This document shows, piece by piece, positions 58,402 through 64,000 of a stretch of 64,000 nt of DNA (position 1 is the stretch's first letter; every line of letters starts with the position of its first letter). Source of the DNA: Cyanobium sp. WAJ14-Wanaka (GTDB taxonomy: Bacteria > Cyanobacteriota > Cyanobacteriia > PCC-6307 > Cyanobiaceae); contig NZ_JAGQAZ010000001.1 of assembly GCF_024345375.1 (NCBI RefSeq), forward strand, positions 1 through 64,000, given 5' to 3'. The translations under genes and the position numbers were made by a program. The notes under the pieces are model-generated. The model was given only the letters and a program-made list of their open reading frames with translations. It was not told the DNA's origin and did no database searches.

Positions 58402-58674
58402 TCAGAGCACCTGCACCACTTCGTCTACTTCGGGAATGGCCTCGCGCAGTTTGCGCTCGATGCCCATCTTTAGGGTCATGGTGCTGCTGGGGCAGGAGCC
58501 GCAGGCGCCCTGGAGCCGCACCTTGACGATCGGGCCATCAATTTCCACCACCTCCACGTTGCCGCCATCGGCCATCAAGTAGGGGCGCAGTTCATCGAGG
58601 GCTCGCTCCACGTTTTCAAGGGTGAGGGCCCGGGGATCGGCCACAGGATCGGCGTTGGCGGTTTCGGTGGTCAT
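58402..58674 (-). CDS. nfu: NifU-like Fe-S scaffold (Nfu)
   Basis: A 90-residue NifU C-terminal-domain protein: [39 protein letters not shown] and [20 protein letters not shown] with the CxxC cluster-binding pair. In cyanobacteria Nfu delivers 4Fe-4S clusters, notably to photosystem I. Divergent from lepA with a 60-base gap. Confidence 0.95.
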   Translation of the reverse strand: MTTETANADPVADPRALTLENVERALDELRPYLMADGGNVEVVEIDGPIVKVRLQGACGSCPSSTMTLKMGIERKLREAIPEVDEVVQVL

Positions 58675-58734
58675 GGCTGCGCCTAATTACTGAATCCAGC
58701 TTAGGGAGCTGGCCTGGCTCCTTAGGATCAGGCC

Positions 58735-60543
58735 ATGACCGATGTCCCCGTTTCACGGATACGCAATTTCTGCATCATTGCCCACATCGACCATGGGAAA
58801 TCGACCCTGGCCGATCGGCTGTTGCAGGAAACGGGCACTGTCGCAGCCAGGGACATGCAGGAGCAGTTCCTCGACAACATGGAGCTGGAACGGGAACGCG
58901 GCATCACGATCAAGCTCCAGGCGGCGCGGATGGAATACACCGCCGCCGATGGTCAGCAGTACATCCTCAACCTGATCGACACCCCCGGTCACGTCGACTT
59001 TTCCTACGAGGTGAGTCGCTCCCTGCAGGCTTGCGAAGGCGCCCTGCTGGTGGTGGATGCCAGCCAGGGAGTTGAGGCCCAAACCTTGGCCAATGTGTAC
59101 CTGGCGCTGGAAAACGATCTAGAGATCATTCCGGTGCTCAACAAGATCGACCTACCCGGGGCTGATGCCGAAAGGATCGCCGAAGAAATTGAGGCAATCA
59201 TTGGCCTCGATTGCAGCAATGCGATCCATTGCTCAGCCAAAACCGGCCTAGGCGTGGCAGATATCCTCCAGGCAGTGGTGGATCGGGTACCCCCTCCCCC
59301 CGACAAGCTTTCAGAGCCCCTCAGGGCCTTGATTTTCGACTCCTATTACGACCCCTACCGGGGCGTAATTGTCTATTTCCGGGTGATTTCTGGCTCCATC
59401 AGCAAGCGCGACAAAGTCTTGTTGATGGCGAGCAAGAAGTGCTACGAGCCCGATGAGGTGGGGGTGATGGCGCCCGATCAGCGCCAGGTGGATTCCCTCC
59501 ATGCTGGGGAGGTGGGCTATATGGCCGCCTCGATCAAGGCCGTGGCCGATGCCCGGGTCGGCGACACGATCACCCTCGCCGCCAATCCCGCCAGCGAGCC
59601 TTTGCCTGGTTATACCGAGGCAAAGCCGATGGTGTTCTGCGGCCTGTTCCCCACCGATGCAGACCAATACCCCGATCTGCGCGAAGCGCTCGACAAGTTG
59701 CAGCTCTCCGATGCGGCACTCAAGTATGAGCCTGAAACCAGCAGCGCCATGGGATTCGGCTTCCGCTGCGGTTTCCTGGGCCTATTGCACATGGAGATTG
59801 TGCAGGAGCGGCTTGAACGTGAATACAACCTCGACCTAATCGTCACGGCTCCGTCTGTGATTTATCAGGTCAACATGCTCGATGGTTCCACCCTAATGGT
59901 GGACAACCCTGCCACCCTCCCCGATCCCCAAAAGCGTGAATCGATAGAGGAGCCCTACGTAAAGCTCGAGATTTATACCCCCAATACCTACAACGGCGCC
60001 CTGATGGAATTGTGCCAGGAGCGGCGTGGTGAGTTTATCGACATGAAATACATCACCACCGACCGGGTGACCCTCCACTATGAGATGCCCCTGGCAGAAG
60101 TGGTAACCGATTTCTTTGACCAGATGAAGAGCCGCACCAAGGGCTATGCATCCATGGAATACAGCCTGATTGGTTATCGCAAAAATGAACTAGTGCGCCT
60201 TGACGTGTTGATCAATGCGGAAAAGGCCGATCCCCTCACCACCATTGTGCACCGCGATAAGGCCTACAATGTGGGCAAGGGCCTGGTCGAGAAGCTCAAG
60301 GAACTGATTCCTCGCCAGCAGTTCAAGATTCCGATTCAGGCCTCCATCGGCAGCCGGGTGATTGCCTCCGAAAGCATTAGCGCCATGCGTAAGGATGTGC
60401 TTGCTAAGTGCTACGGCGGCGACATTTCCCGTAAGAAAAAGCTGTTGCAAAAGCAGGCCAAGGGTAAAAAGCGGATGAAGGCCATGGGCAAGGTGGAAGT
60501 ACCACAGGAGGCCTTCATGGCCGTGCTCAAGCTCAACCAGTAG
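58735..60543 (+). CDS. lepA: Elongation factor 4 (LepA)
   Basis: A 602-residue translational GTPase that binds the ribosome under stress. G1 is [11 protein letters not shown]2 RERGITIK, G3 DTPGHVDFS, and NKID is G4. The LepA-specific C-terminus [20 protein letters not shown] and [16 protein letters not shown] is intact. Length is standard. Confidence 0.98.
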   Translation: MTDVPVSRIRNFCIIAHIDHGKSTLADRLLQETGTVAARDMQEQFLDNMELERERGITIKLQAARMEYTAADGQQYILNLIDTPGHVDFSYEVSRSLQACEGALLVVDASQGVEAQTLANVYLALENDLEIIPVLNKIDLPGADAERIAEEIEAIIGLDCSNAIHCSAKTGLGVADILQAVVDRVPPPPDKLSEPLRALIFDSYYDPYRGVIVYFRVISGSISKRDKVLLMASKKCYEPDEVGVMAPDQRQVDSLHAGEVGYMAASIKAVADARVGDTITLAANPASEPLPGYTEAKPMVFCGLFPTDADQYPDLREALDKLQLSDAALKYEPETSSAMGFGFRCGFLGLLHMEIVQERLEREYNLDLIVTAPSVIYQVNMLDGSTLMVDNPATLPDPQKRESIEEPYVKLEIYTPNTYNGALMELCQERRGEFIDMKYITTDRVTLHYEMPLAEVVTDFFDQMKSRTKGYASMEYSLIGYRKNELVRLDVLINAEKADPLTTIVHRDKAYNVGKGLVEKLKELIPRQQFKIPIQASIGSRVIASESISAMRKDVLAKCYGGDISRKKKLLQKQAKGKKRMKAMGKVEVPQEAFMAVLKLNQ

Positions 60544-60608
60544 CTAGATCTCCGAATCAGCGGCTTTCTGCGTGGGAACACTTAGGGCCAGGTTTCCCTC
60601 CATTACCC

Positions 60609-61058
60609 ATGCGACCGGTTGCTCAGGAGGCTGGTTTTGTCTTGCCGATGGCCTCGGCCGTTTCGTTGCTGCTTCTGCTCAGCAGCCTTTCAATTCAAAC
60701 CGTCGTTTTGCAGAGCAGGGCCTTTGGTCAGGCCCAGTGGCGCCAGCGCCAGGACCTCGATTCGCTCGCTACTGCTGCCCAACAGGCCGCCATCCAATTG
60801 GAGGGCCCCGGCCTATGCCTGCTCAAGCGGGCGCTCCAGCCATGCCCGATGGCCCAGGACCCAACCAAACTGCTGCCGTCCAGGAGTGGGGCGGAGGTGG
60901 TGAGCTGGCAGCAGTTGTCTTTGGCTGGTCAGGGTCAGGGTCAGGGTCAGGGGCAGTTGCGCCTGCGGTTGAGGGATTCAGCGATTGTTCGGACTTTTTT
61001 AGTTGGTTTTGATCCGGCTATGGGCCGGGTTATTCAGGTGCGGGGGCTGGGTTCTTGA
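60609..61058 (+). CDS. Minor pilin-like protein (PilX-like)
   Basis: A 149-residue protein. A short N-terminus (EAGFVLPMASAVSLLLLLSS) has the placement and length of a type IV pilin/PilX helix: G-F-V-L-P-M resembles the GFxLP start of PilX, without a charged residue at position 5. The rest is amphipathic helix then a globular part. A GQ-rich stretch near 105-115 comes from a 6-base repeat. It opens a cluster of minor-pilin genes. Confidence 0.65.
   Translation: MRPVAQEAGFVLPMASAVSLLLLLSSLSIQTVVLQSRAFGQAQWRQRQDLDSLATAAQQAAIQLEGPGLCLLKRALQPCPMAQDPTKLLPSRSGAEVVSWQQLSLAGQGQGQGQGQLRLRLRDSAIVRTFLVGFDPAMGRVIQVRGLGS
60927..60956. repeat. 6-base in-frame repeat in the PilX-like gene
   Basis: GGTCAG occurs four times in a row from 60927, with a fifth variant GGGCAG, encoding five Gly-Gln pairs. 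Slippage here would alter length by two residues per unit. Confidence 0.9.
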
Positions 61059-61495
61059 ACCTCCCAGAGGCCATGGTCGCGGCGACGATCTTCTCTATTT
61101 CAGCCGTCAGCAGCCTGCAGGTTTGGAATGGCTCTGCGGCATGGAGTCAGAGTTCCCAGCGGCAACAGGATTGGCTGGTGCAAATTGATGCGGATTTACA
61201 GCGCAGTGAGGGCCGGCTTAGGCGCCTGGATGCCGATTTGATTTCCCCTGCCGGTTGTGAAAATGCAATTAGGGCCATGGCTCAAGCAGTGGCATCACCT
61301 GAAGTTGCCCTCGCCCCAGAGATAACCCGACGCCTGGAGATATTGCCTGTTTCTAGTGTGCTCCCAGGGCAAATGCTGGTGCTGAGCTACGGGGTGAATT
61401 CCCCTTCTCCAGGCTCCCCTTTGATCCGCCAGCGGCAGTGGTCTGCCCAGGCCTTTGGCCTTTGTCGCCAGCTGGTTTCAGCTGATCAGCCATGA
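61055..61495 (+). CDS. Minor pilin-like protein (PilV-like)
   Basis: A 146-residue protein starting with TTG: MNLPEAMVAATIFSISAVSS is a pilin-type helix with Glu at the +5-like place (LPEAMVAA), but almost no leader and no Gly before it. The rest has QVWNGSAAWSQSSQRQQDW, an amphipathic segment. It overlaps its neighbours on both sides by 4 bases. The mature start could lie further upstream in a frame not used here; the start is uncertain. Confidence 0.6.
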   Translation: MNLPEAMVAATIFSISAVSSLQVWNGSAAWSQSSQRQQDWLVQIDADLQRSEGRLRRLDADLISPAGCENAIRAMAQAVASPEVALAPEITRRLEILPVSSVLPGQMLVLSYGVNSPSPGSPLIRQRQWSAQAFGLCRQLVSADQP

Positions 61496-62034
61496 AGAAT
61501 AATTCGAGAGCTGGTTTTAGCTCCGTGGAATTGGTTGTGGTAATCGCCATTGTGGCCATACTTGCGGCCATCTCTTTTCAGCAGGGCGGTGAGGTGCTGG
61601 CCCGCCAGCGGCTTGAGAGTTCAACCCGGCGACTTGCCATTGGCATCGAACGGGGTCGCTTAGCGGCCCAACGCAAGGGCGAGCCCTGTGGCTTGAGCCT
61701 GGGGCCCACTGGTTGGCAAGTGCCGCTGGATGGTTCGGCCACCTGCCTGGGCGCCCGGTTGGGCTTGGGGGAAGGGGTGGCTGACGCCGGTCGAAATGAT
61801 GCAGGCCGAAATGATGCCGGTGTGACTGTTAGCCACAACTTGCCGGCGGTGTTGCGTTTCACCCCGAATGGCTTGGTGCTCGATGCCGGAACGGTGGTGC
61901 TCACGACCTCCGGAACCCAGCTCAGACGCTGTTTGGTGATGGCCCTACCCCTGGGAATTGTACGGCTGGGCCGCTACGGGGCAGATCCCACCAAAAATCT
62001 AAAACCTGAGGCCTGTCTTCCGGATCGAACCTGA
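61492..62034 (+). CDS. Type IV pseudopilin, GspH/FimT family
   Basis: A 180-residue minor pilin. RAGFSSVELVVVIAIVAILA is a canonical prepilin motif: G then F, S, S, V, E at +5, followed by the hydrophobic helix. LRFTPNGLVLDAGTVVLTTS is a GspH/FimT-domain feature. A 15-base repeat gives DAGRNDAGRNDAG near residues 98-110. Overlaps both neighbours by 1-4 bases. Confidence 0.85.
   Translation: MKNNSRAGFSSVELVVVIAIVAILAAISFQQGGEVLARQRLESSTRRLAIGIERGRLAAQRKGEPCGLSLGPTGWQVPLDGSATCLGARLGLGEGVADAGRNDAGRNDAGVTVSHNLPAVLRFTPNGLVLDAGTVVLTTSGTQLRRCLVMALPLGIVRLGRYGADPTKNLKPEACLPDRT
61783..61821. repeat. 15-base in-frame repeat in the FimT-like pilin
   Basis: Units GAYGCMGGYCGAAAT start at 61783 and 61798, with a partial third at 61813, encoding DAGRN. 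Two full copies; variation would change a surface loop of the pilin. Confidence 0.85.
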
Positions 62035-62684
62035 TGCCAATTCGATCCAGTAAAAGCTTTAAGAGGAGCCAGGGTTTCTCCCTGCTGGAGTTGATGTTGG
62101 CCGGCTCGATTGGCCTGTTGCTCAGCGGGGCGATGCTGCAGGCCTTGCTAGGCGATGGTCAAAACAGCCAGCGCTTTGTCAGGTTGCATGCGGAGCGGGC
62201 TAACCAACGGCGGGTGCTGGAGCTGGTGCGATCTGATGTGGAGCGTGCCCTGGTGGTGAGTGCTACCCCGGCGGCAGAAATTTCCGCCTGCGGCTGGGCT
62301 GGCAGGCAGCCTGTTTTGCATTTGCTCCTGGCCGATGGACGCTCGATTAGCTATTCGGTGGGCGTGGCCCCTAGTGCAATCTGGCGCCAGCAGGTTTTGA
62401 TGCGCTGCGGCCCAGCCTTCGACCTATATGGTCAATTGAGTGCCAGCTCCAATTCCCAGAATCGGGTGGTTATTGATGGTTTGGCCAGGCCCCAGAAAAG
62501 CTGGACGGGTTGTGCTGAGCTGCTGCCGGCAGGTGTGGAAATTCAGTCTTCCTTTGCTTCTGGTTTTGCCGCCTGCCTTAATCCTGGGGGCCAGCAGGTG
62601 GCCATGAGGCTATTTAAATCCTTTGGCCTGGGCAATGGCCGGTTCCAAAATATCAGCTCAGTGACGACAGCTTCGCCCGGTTAG
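62034..62684 (+). CDS. Type IV minor pilin, PilW-like
   Basis: A 216-residue protein. QGFSLLELMLAGSIGLLLSG carries the prepilin cleavage motif (G|FSLLE) and helix. ANQRRVLELVRSDVERA follows, as in PilW. Several Cys could form disulfides. It ends the cluster PilX-like, PilV-like, FimT-like, PilW-like; such sets initiate type IV pilus assembly and DNA uptake. Confidence 0.85.
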   Translation: MPIRSSKSFKRSQGFSLLELMLAGSIGLLLSGAMLQALLGDGQNSQRFVRLHAERANQRRVLELVRSDVERALVVSATPAAEISACGWAGRQPVLHLLLADGRSISYSVGVAPSAIWRQQVLMRCGPAFDLYGQLSASSNSQNRVVIDGLARPQKSWTGCAELLPAGVEIQSSFASGFAACLNPGGQQVAMRLFKSFGLGNGRFQNISSVTTASPG

Positions 62685-62720
62685 GCTTCCCCTGCTAAAC
62701 TTTGCCAGCTTAAAAAACTA

Positions 62721-62753
62721 TAAAAAGTGCCCGGCTTGATCGGCCAGGCACTT
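62721..62753 (-). terminator. Terminator after the pilin gene, possibly bidirectional
   Basis: AGTGCC (62726-62731) pairs with GGCACT (62747-62752). On the minus strand it is followed by TTTTTA, 30 bases after the pilA stop. It also lies 40 bases after the PilW-like gene on the plus strand, so it may serve both. Confidence 0.75.
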
Positions 62754-62782
62754 CATTGAGGGGTTTTGTTTCCTTTGTGAAC

Positions 62783-63232
62783 CTAGGTTCCTGTGGTTAC
62801 GGGTTTGCCTGTTACGCCAGTGTCTAGGTCGCTAGTTTGGCTGATTTCAATACCGGCCGCATTGCTGCCGGAGGTGCCGATGGCTTTGACGCTAAAATTA
62901 GTGGCTGAACCAGTGCAGCTATAGCTAAATTTGGCTCCGCTTTGTTGGGCTCCGGCGTAGTCGGAGCAGTCGCTATCTGCGCTTGCTATCGGGGTTTCCA
63001 GGTTGTAGCTGGCCGCCTGCTTGGTGATGGCAGAGGCCTGCATGATCCCCTCCGTGGCAATGGCCTTTTTGGTTTGCTTCATGAACTGGGGAAAGGCCAC
63101 CGCGCTTAAGATGCCCACTATCACAATCACGACCATCAGCTCCACCAGGGTGAAGCCCTTTTGATTGCGTCTGCGTCCGCGGGATTGTTCGCGATAGACC
63201 GGCAGGCCGTATTTGGTGATCCGTTTCTTCAT
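62783..63232 (-). CDS. pilA: Major type IV pilin (PilA-like)
   Basis: A 149-residue prepilin. A long basic leader (about 27 residues) ends in QKG; cleavage gives FTLVELMVVIVIVGILSAVA, the textbook pilin start with Glu at +5. A globular part has one disulfide-like pair of Cys (DSDCSDYAGA and YSCTGSATNF). Convergent with the minor-pilin cluster and bounded by a terminator. Probably the structural subunit of the pilus. Confidence 0.92.
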   Translation of the reverse strand: MKKRITKYGLPVYREQSRGRRRNQKGFTLVELMVVIVIVGILSAVAFPQFMKQTKKAIATEGIMQASAITKQAASYNLETPIASADSDCSDYAGAQQSGAKFSYSCTGSATNFSVKAIGTSGSNAAGIEISQTSDLDTGVTGKPVTTGT

Positions 63233-63354
63233 GGTTAGTTTGATGCTGTGATTATGTCCAGGGGGACTTTCCCAGGCTGATCAGGCTATTTATCTTCCCC
63301 CTCACCCATATGGGTGATTTGTGCTTAATTGGTTTGCACGCTTATTTGGCTTGA

Positions 63355-64000
63355 ATGAAGGCTGCAGTCCTTGGGCGCCCCCGGGCTCTGTCGGTCCGCA
63401 TGGCCCGCTGGGGGGTGCTGATAGTGGTGGTCTATGGCCTGGTGGCGGTGTTGACCCCCGTTTTGATCCACATCGGTTGGCTGCCGGATCCGAATGCGGG
63501 TCTGCAGAACCCGATCTATGCGGCGCCCTCTTGGCAGCACTGGTGTGGCACCGACCGTCTCGGCCGCGACGTATGTGTGCGCACCCTGGCCGGCAGTGGG
63601 GTGGCTTTGCAGGTGGTGCTGTTGGCCCTGGTGGTGGCCCTGGTGGTGGGCGTGCCCCTGGGCATGGCCAGCGGCTACCTAGGCGGCTGGGTGGATCGGC
63701 TGCTGGTGTTGTTGATGGACACCCTCTACACCCTGCCGGTGCTGCTGCTTTCGGTGGTGTTGGCCTTCCTGCTGGGGCGGGGCCTGCCCAATGCCGCCGC
63801 CGCCCTGTGCGTTGTCTACATCCCCCAATACTTCCGGGTGGTGCGTAACCAGAGCGCCCAGGTCAAGGCTGAGCTCTACGTGGAGGCGGCCGAATCCTTA
63901 GGTGCTGGCCCCATCTGGATCCTGCGCCGCTACCTATTTCGCAACGTGATCACCTCGGTGCCCGTCTTGCTCACCCTCAACGCGGCCGATGCGGTGCTGG
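63355..64000 (+). CDS. ABC transporter permease, DppC/OppC family (partial)
   Basis: An open frame from ATG 63355 (or ATG 63400) runs off the window with no stop. The translation has HWCGTDRLGRDVCVRTLAGS, the permease start signature of oligopeptide or nickel transporters, then membrane helices VVLLALVVALVVGVPLGMAS and LLVLLMDTLYTLPVLLLSVV, and EAAESLGAGPIWILRRYLFR, the EAA loop that contacts the ATPase. At least 215 residues; the C-terminus lies beyond 64000. Confidence 0.93.
   Translation, partial: MKAAVLGRPRALSVRMARWGVLIVVVYGLVAVLTPVLIHIGWLPDPNAGLQNPIYAAPSWQHWCGTDRLGRDVCVRTLAGSGVALQVVLLALVVALVVGVPLGMASGYLGGWVDRLLVLLMDTLYTLPVLLLSVVLAFLLGRGLPNAAAALCVVYIPQYFRVVRNQSAQVKAELYVEAAESLGAGPIWILRRYLFRNVITSVPVLLTLNAADAVL

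Noticed and set aside
63321-63848. 175-codon plus frame at the window end
   Set aside because: The true gene is in another frame (from 63355) and encodes a DppC-type permease that runs past the window end.

Overview
The window is a GC-rich chromosomal segment of a picocyanobacterium, most likely of the Cyanobium / freshwater-brackish Synechococcus type. Support comes from psaE, two high-light-inducible proteins (HLIPs), pipX, sepF, an aa3-type cytochrome oxidase operon, and many small proteins of families found mainly in cyanobacteria (DUF1823, DUF3086, DUF3119, DUF2939, DUF3721). Genes are tightly packed, with frequent 4-base overlaps and many TTG or GTG starts. All calls come from reading the sequence; no database search was run.

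Layout. 1-310: a possible rRNA processing stem, the 5S rRNA and its terminator. 316-3380 (minus): psaE, fpg, mtnB, mtnC and a CaMKII-association-domain protein; mtnD lies separately at 10.5 kb, so methionine salvage is split. 3.5-9.4 kb: an unknown protein followed by recQ, a LysM protein, an aldehyde dehydrogenase, and tRNA-Thr and tRNA-Tyr. 9.5-11.9 kb: aroQ, miaE, mtnD, cobI. 12-16.2 kb is accessory: an AbrB/VapC toxin-antitoxin (TA) pair, an HLIP cluster with two micro-ORFs, a scar of two dead genes (DUF77 and DUF924), a glutaredoxin-MauE fusion, a short PepSY-like membrane protein and a DUF3721 protein. 16.3-28.8 kb: a cellulose-synthase-like glycosyltransferase, dus, der, ecfT, pipX-pipY, sepF, proC, then an envelope cluster (plsY, DUF3086, DUF3119, mlaE) and a sugar MFS transporter. 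28.9-35.9 kb: tRNA-Gly, a Phd/VapC pair, glgX, a metal-site-less MBL-like protein, HU, gluQ and several tiny membrane or secreted proteins. 36-40.8 kb: ctaCDE, a lone Nif11 protein and a methyltransferase. 40.8-49.1 kb is a second accessory stretch: orphan HigA, rhomboid, a PPC-glutaredoxin fusion, pfkB, DUF2252, an epimerase, MNT/HEPN, MazEF, a decayed HigBA pair and tRNA-Arg. 49.2-60.5 kb is housekeeping (rsmI, cysQ, pnp, rpsN, nth, rseP, serS, nfu, lepA) interrupted by YefM/YoeB. 60.6-64 kb: four minor-pilin genes, a major pilin, and a DppC-type permease cut by the window edge.

Themes. Five complete TA pairs, one orphan antitoxin and one dead pair lie within 45 kb. Short in-frame tandem repeats are scattered through otherwise ordinary genes. 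The best candidates for undescribed biology are the HLIP cluster with its coupled PsbN-like and 26-residue membrane peptides, the Grx-MauE / PepSY-like / DUF3721 neighbourhood, the PPC-glutaredoxin fusion, and the Nif11 protein behind the cytochrome oxidase genes. I did not find a clear multi-gene defence system, prophage, IS element or CRISPR array.
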